Assembly (NCBI GenBank): GCA_963920705.1
Contig: OY987226.1
Coordinates: 8,496,501-8,560,500 of the forward strand
DNA from: Odiellus spinosus
Lineage: Eukaryota; Arthropoda; Arachnida; Opiliones; Phalangiidae
Reading direction: 5' to 3'
DNA length: 64,000 nt
In this document: piece by piece, positions 49,473-61,822 of the stretch
Position numbering within the stretch: the first letter of the stretch is position 1
How the letters are laid out: every line of letters begins with the position of its first letter
Notes under the pieces: generated by a model
Seen by the model: only the letters and a program-made list of their open reading frames with translations
Database searches by the model: none
Told to the model about the DNA's origin: nothing
Position numbers and translations under genes: made by a program

Positions 49473-52447
49473 CTATTTTTTCACGTAGGCCTCTGAATTT
49501 GACAGTGGCGGCGAATATGACCATGAATGCTATAGTGACTCAAAACTAGATAAATTGCGTAACTAAAAATAGTTGTTCAACCTTAATTTGAACACTAACA
49601 CTTCCAAGCGTGTTATTTCCGTCTATACAAGTGCATGTTACATAAGTGACAACGACAGCCGCCATAACATGGTATACCGAAGATGATGCAATTGTCGTTC
49701 TATTCATAGCTATTGGGTGACAGATTTATGTTCGATACATGATGTACAAAGTCAAGTAACTCGTTTTGCGCTTTTCAGCCAAAGTTTAGCTCGCTGTTGT
49801 ACCTGTTGAAAACTCTCAAGTTATTCTAATTACAGTTTGTTCAATGTATTCCAATCAATAAAGAAATCTCGGAGGAATCATAACAGGATATAGCTGGCAG
49901 ACTTGAAACCTTCAGACACCAGCCTTCTTACGCATTGACTCAAATTAGAGAAACTGAATGGGGGGTCTCGCTCGACGCCAAAGATGAAATTTGAGCTGGA
50001 TGAGCAATTTTATTCGGGAGGTAGTCGAACGCCCACCCATATCCCGCCGTCCCTCGCAAACTCTTCGCGTCAAAAAGGGAAAACTAAACAGAATGATGTG
50101 TTAAAACAACAATAAAGCGAGTTGGGAACAAGGGAGCAGTTAAGGTGCCTTCACAAATGAATGGACTGAAACTGAAATGAATTCCAAAAAATTGTTTTTT
50201 ATAATTTTTCTTTTATTTCGCTAGGGGTCCTCTAAACAGACTACGCGTTTTTTTCTTCTGTAAACAAGGATTAATTAGCGTGGTCTGCTTAAAGGACTTA
50301 TAAAGCTGTTGCACTACAAGTGGCGAAATTCTTAGAACTCTTGCAACCGTATTTCGGTACTTGGCCATTTACATCTGTTATCTGCTAAATATTATATTAC
50401 AAGCAGGTTTCTATTGACTACAAACATGCCACGCGTACCTTCAAAACTAGATTTAATTTATTATTTATTTAATACCGTGTTTTAAATTATTAAATTAAAT
50501 TTTTGCTTTTCTATTCAAAAGGACCACCCTTGAAATCAGCTCTATACGCTAGCTATCATGAGGGGTATATTTCAATAGATGATTTTATTATTATTATACA
50601 ATCTTAAACCGAATATTGATAACGAATCTTTTGTATATATCTTCCTAGCAAATTTATCTTGCGATTGTGAAGGTACCTTTAGCGTTAAAAATGAGTAGTC
50701 GATTGAGGGCAGCGCCGAGACACTTAGGCTGAAGTCTATTTCCCTATATATATATACCAGTATATGTCGTTTCCTTTCAAAAATTTAATCAAGGAAAAAT
50801 AATAATTGAAAAATTACATATAGTAACGCGACCGTCTCTCTTTTGCTTTCAGCTGATGATTGCAGACTTCGAGAGGGGATTTCGGTCATGTAAGTTTTCG
50901 AGTGAAAAATAAGTGTCCTACACCAAATTCGCGTAACTGTTTAAATATTTTATGATTTTTGGTGATGAAAAATTAAACAAAATCAGGTCGAAGCAGATTA
51001 TTATTACAAGAATATACTCGTGGGATTAGAATTGTAGCGAAAAGGTAACAGTTTGATATTTGAGGTTTATTGTTAACCACAAAACTTTGCCAATGATGAT
51101 TTTATTGTTCGAGTGTCTTCCTGATATTAAGACACTCGTAGCTTTACAATTGTAAATCTGTGTGATTTAGAATAATAACTCTACTTATGATTGCAATTTA
51201 TGTCACTATCATATATAGATATTTTTAATATTATCAAAAGTATTTGACAACCGTAATTTGTGACGGGATAGCTAATTATTTCTAATTGCAAAACTTCACT
51301 TGACAGTTTAGCGGACACACCTCAAACCCATCCGTGTCAGTGTATACGGGCCTTTAAGGTAGATATTAATATACTTTTCGTAATATGTGGTTAACATTTC
51401 TAACTTTAAATTAAGGATAAACGTTAAATTAACAATTTTATATTTTAATGCTTCTTATCAATTAAAATATCATGTCACTTCATGATTAACTTCGAAGTTC
51501 TGCTAAGATGTATCGATGACGTTCGACTGTTATAGCAAATGCTTTCAAACAACAGCAACGTATTTCGTTATTTCATGCTACCTTAAAGCTTAAGAGTATA
51601 ATTAAAGGTTTTTTAGATTTAAGAAATAATATCAGTATAAAAGCACTACAAAATAATTTCTTGCAAAAATAGCCCAACAGTAAATGTTAAAAGAAACTGT
51701 AAAAATGCCATGATTGCGCTCTCCAACAAACCCTAATATCCGAATATACATACATGTATTTAATTTAAAAGTACTTTACTGAAAATATTTCACTTAGGAC
51801 GCATATAGCTATATACAGGAAATGAAAATTAATAACTTCTCCCACCAGCTCGTAATCCAAAGTTTCCCCTATTTAAAGTTAAATATAAAATTGGTCAAAA
51901 GTCTTAAAGTTTCGAGGCACCGTCCGTTCTGCCGCTGAGCTCTGTATCCGCCAGAAGTATTTCAAAGTGGTGAGAGACCAGTTGAGAGCCGGAAGGTTGG
52001 GATGGAGGAGGAAACCTCATTCTTAATAAATTAATATAAACGTCGGCTTCCCCGTTTGAACCAGAACGGCGTCGACTTTCCTCGACTCCTATCCCCCCGC
52101 CCCCCTTCGAGTAACTCCAAAAACCAATATTAAATAGCGAGGTTAAAAGTTCGTCCAATAAACAAATGTGAATTAAGATATTCCATGGAAGGTAAAAACT
52201 GCAAGGAATTAGTTGCATACGTAGAAAGAATGAAGTTGAAGACTAATGACAATGGACATCTATCTTAATAGAAAAAGATGAATAAAAAAAGATGAATTAA
52301 GCGTCCTCTAACCGCAAACAGTTCGGGCAAAAGTAGAAAATAATAAAATCTCATGGATAAAGAGCAGAAATGGTTTTGTTAGTTACTGCTTTTGCCATAG
52401 CGTTCATTGGAACTCAAAGTAAGGATTCTAGCACTAAAAAAACTATC
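49473..52447. other. Spacer between inverted repeats C, no gene seen
   Basis: AT-rich DNA with no frame resembling a transposase. If the two C repeats were the ends of one element, its coding region has decayed beyond recognition. They may simply be two insertions in opposite orientation. Confidence 0.45.
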
Positions 52448-52634
52448 AGAAAATTGTTTTCTCTCTTAGACAGCGTTCTACCTCTATGGCTCCAGCGTTT
52501 TGTCTATCTAGATTTTGTTCATCCCTATACTAAATTTTCTTTTTAAAACCCAGCTTGCTAAGTACTAGATTTTTAGATACAAACCGTCCGCCGCCTATTA
52601 AGCTCGTCACCAACTTAGAGCGAAAACCACTATA
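52448..52634 (-). repeat. Inverted repeat C, right copy
   Basis: Read on the minus strand this gives AGTGGTTTTCGC, GACGAGCTTAATAGG, TTTGTATCTAAAAATCTAG, AAAGAAAATTTAGTATAGGG and GCCATAGAGGTAGAACGCTG, matching the copy at 49277-49472 in order and spacing. Confidence 0.65.
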
Positions 52635-54393
52635 TTGTTCGGAACTAAACACTCTGTAAATCTTTGTAAGTATACTTTTCTTGTAATTTAAAAATTGATT
52701 TTTAACCTAATATTTGTAATATTTTTACTTTTGAATTAAGCATATTTTAGAAAAACAGTGGCTTCATTCTTCCTTTATATATAGGGGTTTTATTCCCAAG
52801 TCTCAGTAACCATATGTTTTGGACTCAATTTTCGTAATTAAAAGTAATTGTAAGTCTTCATTCATCATATTTTCACCCCCGCAAATGCAATTAAGAAAAG
52901 CTTTCTCTGTATAGATTTCAGTTTTGGGAAATTAGTTCCATTTACTTTCGGAGCACAAGCTACGCCACTATTATTAAACAAAAAATAATAAAAACTCCTA
53001 TATATTTTTGTTGTCTTTTACACAACATTCAACTTGGCTCCGTGGATAAGGTGAGGCAGAAATCACGGAAAATCAGCTTCGCCTTATTGCGTACAGTATA
53101 TCTAATTTAGCCTAAAAGTCAATATGGAAATATTTCTACGTTATTATTAACATTCAGAGAACGTACATATATATATATAAATATTATATTCCTTTTAGAA
53201 AGTGGAAGTTATACATATATATCCATTCTATATGTCCTCGCGTTCATTGGTTTAGAGACAACATATCGAAAAGCAGGGGAGACAGAAATACGAATCCATA
53301 TCCACTTTTATCGTTCCTATACGCGTTTCAATGTATTGCTTCTAAAGGTATAAACTGACTATGGAACCGTACTGGATTGCGCTAGGATGCAGTGGGACTC
53401 TCATATCAGAGAAGGACGGCGCCAAAACGTTAAAATAAGCAATCGACATCCCTTAGGAGTGAGCGTGAGAGTGGAGAGTCGGGACAGAGCTCGGAAGAGT
53501 GGAGGGAAGATATAGGAAAAGCGTGACTCACTTATAATATTCTAGCGCCATCAAATTACGGTTATACGCGACGGGGCGTTCGTGGTAGTGTTGGGGACCA
53601 AAGAGAGGTGAAAGGGCAACTTCAGTCGCTTTCCCGGTAATTGGCTTAGGGTCCGTGCCTGGACCCCATAGCTCCGATTTTCGTACATCCCTCTCCGTTT
53701 TGAGTTTTGACTTATAGTATCTGTAGTCGACCCTGCACGAGTTCCGCTCTAGCATGGACCAAATATATTTTAAGGAGTCAAATCGTATATTTAGCATCAA
53801 TGTGTCCTTTAATATAGTGGGCAATCCTAGCTTCGAGCACGATGAAGAGTCGTAGTGAACCTAACTAAAGCCAGCAAAGCGGGACTTAGATCTTATTAGA
53901 AATATATAGTGGTTTTAAAATTGTGGTTTTGGAGTTTACGCTCACTCTACTTCCCCCATAAGACCTCCACGCTTTAAGGCTACTTTTAGAAATTGGCTCT
54001 TTTCATAATTTTAGGCGCGGTGGATCGGTAAATTTTTAGAAGCAACTACTAATAAAATGACGTAACTCGGCCCTAAGGGGTTGAGAATTTTGGAAAATTG
54101 CGGAGGAAGTCGCTTGGGTGATTTTCCTAATGATGAGATCTTCAAGAGTTGGATACTATATTTATAGTACGTTTTTCGTGGTTAGGGTTAATGGTCACGA
54201 GCTTCGGAGATAGTCAGATTGTTAGATAGAAGCAAAAACATTTCGGTTTGGGAACAAATTTCTAAAGAAATTTCCTTCAAGTTAAAAACCACAAAAGACA
54301 CCAATAAGAATGCAATAAATATGTTTAAAAATTAAGATGTAAACAAGTTTGACGCATGCAGAAATTTACGCGCTATAACTCCGTTCAAATTAC
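52635..54393. other. Intergenic, no supported gene
   Basis: AT-rich spacer with a GC-richer block at about 53380-53760. That block contains a 98-codon minus-strand open frame with no recognisable domain. It could be a promoter region. Confidence 0.4.
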
Positions 54394-54641
54394 TAGCGAT
54401 TACCAATGACATTGATCATGGAGATCCTGCATTCCCCATATAAGAGCTATCGATAATATCATTGGTCGCTATCCTTATATGGGGAGTTCAGGTGATCTCC
54501 ATAAATCCAGATAAGCATGTTTTCCGGGTAAGTTTTAAATTTATTTCTAGTTTAATATGTTTTTAATTTTTTTACTGTTGGATTAGGCGATAAGGCATTG
54601 ATAAAAAAAATCTCTCTTTTTAAGGTTGCATTCTCCCTTTA
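54394..54641. mobile_element. Palindromic MITE family P, right-half copy
   Basis: It begins in the element's centre (AGCGATTACCAATGACATTG) and continues through CAGGTGATCTCCATAAATCC, TTTCCGGGTAAGTTTTAAAT and TTATTTCTAGTTTAATA. It ends AAGGTTGCATTCTCCCTTT, the same terminus as the complete copy at 1675-2090. The left arm is absent. The central segment is inverted relative to the complete copy, as expected when a palindrome recombines between its own arms. Confidence 0.7.
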
Positions 54642-56937
54642 GACGAGTCAAATTAAATACGGAAAACTATTTTCGATGTAAATATTTACTCTACGCAAGG
54701 CTGTAAAGAAGTATACTTCAAAATTCTAGTAAGAACGATGCTTATAGAAATTTTAATAAATTTACTCAATCTATAGTGAGATGCCCATCAAACATAATTG
54801 ATTAGGTTTAAAAGAAGGATGGAAAATAAAATTTTAAATAACAACAACAGAAAAAAAACCTTGAGATTTGCATTATAAAGAAATGTGGGAGGTATAATTT
54901 AGAATAAATATCGTTCGTATATGTGTAGGAATTCTTCCTAAAATAAATGGTCCAAGTAAATTAACTGGATAGTGAAAAAACCCAAAAGAAAGAAAATGTA
55001 AGCTCAATCTTATGTGTGTGTGTTTTCAGTGAGAAAAAAAACGAAGAAAAAAGAAGAAACTGGAAGTAGATTTTTTCCACCTGGATCATGGGTAAGTGAG
55101 AGAGGTAAAAGAGGAACTAAAGGTAGAATAGACTCAATTTCGTTCGCGTTCAAACCATAAATACAATTTAAAGCTTCGCAGTGACCCAAGAGGGTAACAC
55201 TGGCACTTCTATGTACTTTACTTAGCCCTTAGATCACAGGATAAACGAAAAATAATACCTTGAAGACCTAAATTCATTCTCGTTCAAACTATTAACAGGT
55301 TAGAAGGTAAAATTGCTTTTGTGTATCGAACTATCATTTACCGATATTCAATTGTCAATACTTAAACCTCATTCCTTGGCTGATCGCGAACGTAAATGAT
55401 TGGCAATCCAAATTTATTCGAGTACAAACTGTTAATGCATCGCAAACCATGTGTTTAGTGTATTCTTAATACGATCTGCCCTTTTTCCCTACTTATAACT
55501 TTATTTAAAGGGTCATTGCGAATATAATCATTAAAAAAAATTTAGTATATTGGTGCTCGAACTGTTAACAATATATAATGGTGAAGAAAGACATAAATGT
55601 AATCAACATCTTCCCTTTTATTTTCCTTTTCCATATTTGAAGCTTCATTACCTGGATCATCGCGAACAAAACAAGAATGAAAGGAGGCGTGAAAAACTGG
55701 TCTCATTTATCTTCCCATCCATCCTCTCGCCATCCGGCGAAGCGAACACTGCATGGGGAGATGCGCTATATCCCAGCTTTCCCCGGGATGAGGTTGAGTC
55801 TAACTTTACTATAGTTCACGAAAGGTAGTGCACGAAAGAGACGTTGAAAACGATTTTATTTTCCAAAAATTATTCGTGCATTAAACCACTAAAATTTCTT
55901 GTTAATTAGAGAAAAATGCAAACGATAATAAGTTAGGCTTAGCGTCGTTTGAAGTCGAAAAAGGCGCAATTAAATCTTCTTGATGTTTTATATAAACAAG
56001 AGATTAATTATTTCTAATTTATAGGGGGGGAAATACTTTGGTCTAATTAATTTAAGATATAATTGTATGTGAAATATGGTAATCTATTTTATTTAAATTC
56101 AGCCCCAATTCAAGAGTATTAAATCATACGTAATTACCTAATTAATATCATTATATTCACTTTTCCACACGCCCTTTAAAGAGTTTCGCATACTTAAACT
56201 TCGGTGTGCCCCGGTTCAGTTCAGGGTCGCCCTGGTATTCTATTTCCTTATCTACGCAAGGTCCAGGACTCTGTAAGCGAGTTTTTCAATTTTAAAGGTA
56301 TACAGTATATACTGCAATGTTTTTTTCCTTTTTTTTTCAAGTTTATCTTTTTATTGTATATACTTTTTTTAAAGTTGCATTAAAGGCTTTAAACTCAGGC
56401 TAGGGTTTTGGACCAGGGGTCTCGGAAAACTTTTGAATAAAAAACAATTTTGTGTATATATTTGGGTCACATCTGACTCGGCAGCGAAGATAAAGGTACT
56501 TGAACGTTTGCAGTTCATATTTAAACGTAACAGGTTACGTGATGTGGGCTACAAGTTATATACATGTTAGGAAAGAAAGGATTTTGGAAGGGATTCGTTT
56601 TTTTTTCAACAAATTTTATGTTGAAGAAGCAAAAGTATAGTAATGCATTGTATGGAAAATTCGTAAAATAATTCAAGCTTCTCTTAAAATAAAACAAGAC
56701 GGGGAAATTTAGTTTTAAACGGTTTTTTTGTATGCTAACTTAAATGGATAGTGTTCGGGGTTGTACGCATAATTTAGTCTATGTTCCACAGTAAGAAAAT
56801 AAAGAATCATTCAATAACGAAAAATCAATTCTTCAGGTTTGAATTTTATTATATACGAATCCCTATTTTAAAATAAATTTATTTTCAATCAGATTACTAA
56901 AGTATGGAGGAAAGAAAAAATATTTCTAAAGGCGCTC
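54642..56937. other. Intergenic, no supported gene
   Basis: AT-rich spacer. A diverged motif of the form ATTCTCGTTCAAACTATTAACA recurs near 55138, 55276, 55418 and 55553, with roughly 140 bp spacing. That suggests a very decayed tandem array. No gene is seen. Confidence 0.4.
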
Positions 56938-57797
56938 TCTTCGAAGATCTGCGGTTCAAACCTTTATACAGAAACAATGTTGGAAGATTTACTGTTTGAA
57001 CATATCTACAGCTAACAGCCACAATATACTACGGTTTGAAAATTTCTACAGGTGTAATATATTCGACATCTACGGTTCGAACATTCCAAAATGTACTACA
57101 GTTCGAACATTTCTACAGGTAACAGGTACAATATATTCGGCGATCTACGGTTCAAACATTTCTACAGGTGCCATATATTCGAAAATGTACGGTTCGAACA
57201 TTTAAACAGGTGCAAAATTCGAAGATCTACGATTCAAACACTAAGATGTACTGTTCGAACATTTCTACAGGTAACAGGCGCAATATATTCGACGATCTAC
57301 GGTTCGAAAACTTCTACACGTGCAATATATTCGACAATCTACGGTTCGAACATTTCTACAGGCGCAATATTCGAAGATCTACGATTCGAACATTCTAAGA
57401 TCTACTGTTCGAACATTTTTACAGGTAACAGGCGCAATATATTCGACGATCTACGGTTCGAAAACTTCTGCAGGTGCAATATATTCGACAATCTACGGTT
57501 CGAACATTTCTACAGGCGCAATATTCGAAGATCTACGATTCGAACATTCTAAGATCTACTGTTCGAACATTTCTACAGGTAACAGGCACAATATATTCGA
57601 CGATCTAGGGTTCAATCATTTCTACAGTTTCAATATATTCGACGATCTATGGTTCAATCATTTCTACAGTTGCAATATATTCGACGGTCTACGGTTCGAA
57701 CATTTGTACAGGCGCAATATTCGAAGATGAACGCCAAATTCGAATATCAACGAATCAAATATTTATAGAGACGTAATATTCGAATATCTGCGAAGTT
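56938..57797 (+). repeat. Minisatellite with a 154 bp higher-order period
   Basis: The array is built from short units of the form GGTTCGAACATTTCTACAGG, then GCAATATATTCGACGATCTAC, in lengths of about 49, 42, 40 and 23 bp. These four together make a 154 bp block that repeats almost exactly at 57252, 57406 and 57560. Units outside this core are more diverged. 154 is not a multiple of three, so the long open frames running through the array change phase at each block. They encode only repeats of NISTG/FEHFYR-like words, which I treat as non-coding. Confidence 0.85.
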
Positions 57798-59822
57798 TTT
57801 ACAGCTTCATTGAACGAGTTAGGCAACCAGCTTTATAATTTTTTCAAAAACTTCAATTGAAATGAGATCTTTCCTTTAGGTAAAAATTAATTAAGTTTAC
57901 AACACTGATATCAACAGATACCTTTGCTGACATGAAAAACATAGAAAGCGAGGAGTTAAATGTCACAGAGCGCCGAAATTAACAAAATACCCTAAGGTGG
58001 ATGAGAAAAGAACACTCGAACAACCTCTCGAGTTCCAGGCTTAAAATCGTAATCCGGACTGAGTTTTCCCCGAGAGAAAATGATATAATTCACGTAGAAT
58101 TTTATACGAACAGAGAGGCTTAAAATTAATGAATACCAGTCCTTTTCGCGTCGTCTAGAGCCACTAACGCTCGCGCCGGGGTCAAGCAAGCATGGTATAG
58201 AAATTGAGAAGATCAGACTCCTAGGATCTCTCAGGCGCCTACACACTCGAGAGCTTCGATGCTCGGAAAACTATTATAAATAAAAGGGAACCAAGCGGCG
58301 CTCCAATTAAATGATATTCAGATTTTAAAATTTAGGAGGATAGGCAAGATTTTTATACTTTTATACCAAATTTTCCATGATAAGAGTGTACCGAGATCCA
58401 AAGGAATTTAAATTGGATTTTATAAGGTTACGTAAAAGGTAGGAGTCCCCTCTTTTGGCTACGGTAAACACTTAGTTTGAAAATTACAACATACAGTCTC
58501 TTACGTCGCAGATTATATTATCTCGACCTCGAGCGACTCTCCAAAACTAATTATCCATTCGGAAATTTTCATTTTAAACGATATTTTTGGAAAAGAGGAA
58601 CGGAAAATTAAGGGAAAAATCTTGATAACGTTTCGGAGGAAGAAACCTTACGCGCGTAAATAATTTATTTCATTTTGATTCGTCGGTACGGGTAAAGATG
58701 TACTTCGCGTTTATCGCTGAACAAATCAATTGTATAGAGATAATGAGTAGTTGCAGTTTTGGAAGGGCTGAAAATTTAAGATGGAATAGATCGTTAGATT
58801 ATATAATCAAATGGTATTAAAATTCCGTTCCTGAGAGGGTTACCGTATTTACAGAAGGAATTTTTTAAAAGACTCGCCGAAGTAGAAAATGAAAAAGGCT
58901 TTCAAGTTGAATTTATATTTGTCATTCAAGTTACCGGTACTTCAAGACATGACGATAAAGGGTTTCGCTAATATATATATTAATTAAAGAATTAAATTTA
59001 CATCTCAAAGATAGGAATAAAAAAAAACCTGAATTATTAATTAGCATAATGAAGATGAAAGGATAGGTACAGAGAATTCCACATTTTATAGTTTCAAAAA
59101 CTTTTATCAAATGTCGCTTCTTCAAAAATGCTTAATAATATCAGTTTTGGGAGATGTACAATGTCGTTTTGTATATCATGAATTAAAAATTAAGGTTTAT
59201 ACTATTTGGTATTCAGCTTGAAAAGTTCTTTAGAATGAAATTATTTTTGGGTTTTTGGAAAGGGGTCATAATTAAATGACCAAAGAACACATAGTAGATG
59301 GAATAGAACAATTTTAAAATGATCGACCAGAGGTTTTCCAATTGATCGACTTTTATTTTAAGGTTATGTTAGTTTTTGAACTCGATTCATAAAGCTAATC
59401 ACCTGCAGGTCAGAAATCAGCACAAATAGTCGTAGGTCAAACGGCCCGTAATAATTTGGGTAAGCTAATAAATATAAGGTTTGACAAAAAATTCCAAATA
59501 ATTTGGAAAATGGGATTGTAAACATTATTTATGTTAGGCATTTTTTTGTGAAAATATGGCGTGTTTTCAAAATTGAAATGAAACATCTATTATTAATATT
59601 ATCTTGACCTTATTCCTACGGGCCGTTGGGTTTGCTCTTTTAACATCAAGCATGTAATTGAAAGACTAACTTATGATATATAATTTCGATGATGTCGAAG
59701 CACTACAAGGTCGTTTCATCAACACAAGCGCTTCATAAGCAAGAATGAGAATCAGCATTTTCCTTATACACTGCATTTGCATAAAATATTCTAAGTACCC
59801 CTAGCTCAAAACCCTAAGTGCC
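57798..59822. other. Intergenic, no gene seen
   Basis: AT-rich spacer between the minisatellite and the transposon. No structure was recognised. Confidence 0.5.
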
Positions 59823-59827
59823 ATATT

Positions 59828-60170
59828 AGTCGAGGAGACAAAGCCCTATTTTGGGGTGAACCGTCGGATTCGGTATGACTAAAGTTTTTTGATTGATTCC
59901 GGTATTTTCAAGGGTGCTGATCACGAATCTGCCGGGTGCCAGAGCGAGAAAGTTGAGCATTTTAAGTTATGACGTCATCAAGATGACCACTGGTCACCTA
60001 ACACCAAACGAGTCTTATCTCCTTAAATAATGGTCATATAATAACGAGCAGTATATCATTTAATAGATAATGAGGCGAGGAACAATATAAAATTATAAGA
60101 TTTTCCATGTCTGCCGTCAGGGGGCGCTGTTACGAGTGTAAACTTACCTTTCTGTTATTTTTACCCACAT
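59828..60170 (+). repeat. Transposon terminal inverted repeat, left
   Basis: 343 bp, complementary to 61823-62156. It contains TGACGTCA (CRE-type palindrome), GACCACTGGTC (palindromic), and a CTCF-like motif at 60114-60127 (CCGTCAGGGGGCGC). It has about 10 bp more than its partner just inside the terminal 14 bases. Confidence 0.9.
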
Positions 60171-60448
60171 ATTGGCTTGTTATACCTAATTTAGAAGCAT
60201 ATCTTTTACTGTTTAGAAATAATTAAAATGTTTTAAATTAACTATTGATTATAGATGCCCAAAGATGACTTTTTTGTGTGATTCAAGCTTGTGCGCCATT
60301 AGATTTCTATGAGCGAGCTAGCTTGAATCTCAAGAATGAACATGGGCATTGAGCTGCTTTGAGCATGAATTTAGAAGCTTTTCAAAGACAAATGCACTCG
60401 CAATAAGAAAAAAGTACTTCAGTTAATAGAAATGAATTGAAAAAATAT

Positions 60449-61790
60449 TTATTCGTCATCACCTTCATCGTCTTCAGATTCTAAAATAGGGATTTTGATG
60501 GAGTTGGGATTTTTGCAGTTATCACCGCCTTCACATTTGCAGTAAGAAGTACACGATAACCCTGATGATTTACAGGTGCATCGTTTTCCTTCACACGCGT
60601 TTTTAGATTGGCAAGAGCAAGCAACAACTTTTAGTAATCCTTCAGGGGCTATAGCAGATGTTCCAAAACTCGGCACAGGTACTTCCTGATCTAACTGCCA
60701 CCCGAAATTTCTAATTTCCAATTTTGGAGGTCCAAGCTTGTCAGCGGCACACCAAATCATTACTTGAAGTCGAGCACGCTTAATATGTTGAATAGCAGCT
60801 TCATTGGTTGGTGGAAGAGATTTAATCTTTGGTGGGTCCTTCCTTCGGCTAAAAATTTCATACCTTAATGTGCTCAAGTCATGATTATCTTTGTTACCGC
60901 CGTATAAACTAATCATGAAAGATGTCCCCGCTTTCATGTAAGTTTCTCCTAGGGCTTCGTGGTCACACATAGAGGAGAGATCAATGTTGGTTTTTAAAAA
61001 CGATTTTAAGGCACTGACTTTGCCTTTTCCGAAAGGATAAGAAACAGAATCACATCCAGTCAAGGCATGAAAAGGCAAAATCGACCCAGCTCTATCTCCT
61101 AGCTCCTAGATTTGAAGCTGTTTTATTTATATCAATTATTCTTCCATCAAACTTCTTCATTGAAACTGTTGAACTTATTTTGTATTTCCAAACAAAGTAG
61201 ATTAGAAGGAGAAAAATATCTGTATCGTCGGCTGTTACTCGAATATGAGTTCTTCCTTCGGAATGGAGTTTAAAGAGATAGCTAATAATTGTCACGTCAG
61301 CCTCTTCGTGTTGAAACAAACATTTCTCCTCCCCAATAAGATGGAGATTAGTTTCTAAGTTAGAACTGCAGAGAGCTTTGATTAGTTCACGTTTATTATC
61401 ATCACTTTTCATTATCATATCTATGGGTGGAAGAACTGTCTCCTTTGTCAAAATTACTTGCTTTATAGACACATTTCCAGAGCGTCGACTTCTTTCATGA
61501 GATTTAATCGACTGTTTCTGATATTTATCGAAAATAACAAAAGTTTCGTGACTACTTTTCACGTAGCCACATAACGTAGAAGCGAAGTCCGTAACAGTTT
61601 CGAACAAAAAACTCGTAAAATCCACAGACAATAAAAACGCGTTTGAGCCAAGCCACTTCGGAATGTGAGTCTTCTGAATATAGCGAGGAACACGCGTCGA
61701 TGACTCATGAGTCATCGGCGGGTGTTTCCACGCTATGATAGTGACATCTACTGTTGCAACCTTACACAAGTTTATATTTATAATCAGCAA
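60449..61790 (-). pseudogene. Transposon-borne FEN1/XPG-like nuclease with CXC cluster, frameshifted
   Basis: The minus-strand frame has two pieces. The first (to 61092) contains VIFDKY then KSHERSRR, HEEAD, and ADDTD. These spaced acidic motifs parallel the FEN1/XPG nucleases: the VFDG aspartate, the GEAEA glutamates, and the D-x-D pair. The second piece (from 61078) opens with ALTGCD, comparable to the FEN1 LLGSD aspartate, followed by a glycine/lysine stretch. Next comes a nine-cysteine cluster (CSC...C...CTC...C...CKC...C, about residues 154-188) resembling tesmin/TSO1 CXC domains, and an acidic tail. CTCCTAG in tandem at 61096-61109 (7 bp duplication) shifts the frame and creates the stop at 61092. 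The first ATG is at 61715; no ATG precedes it, so the N-terminus is missing or spliced. The AATAAA over the stop could serve polyadenylation. The family resemblance is from memory of motif patterns. Confidence 0.7.
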
Positions 61791-61822
61791 ATTAAATGCT
61801 TTTAAATGAGGTATTACAATCC

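Noticed and set aside
53528-53824. 98-codon minus-strand frame in a GC-richer block
   Set aside because: No recognisable domain or neighbouring exon; the block is more plausibly regulatory.
57063-57700. GGTTCGAAC motifs resembling a tRNA T-loop
   Set aside because: They recur as part of the minisatellite unit and no cloverleaf can be drawn around any of them.
57091-57730. Overlapping plus-strand open frames of 136-153 codons
   Set aside because: They lie wholly in the minisatellite and encode only its repeats in shifting phase; absence of stops is a property of the repeat unit.
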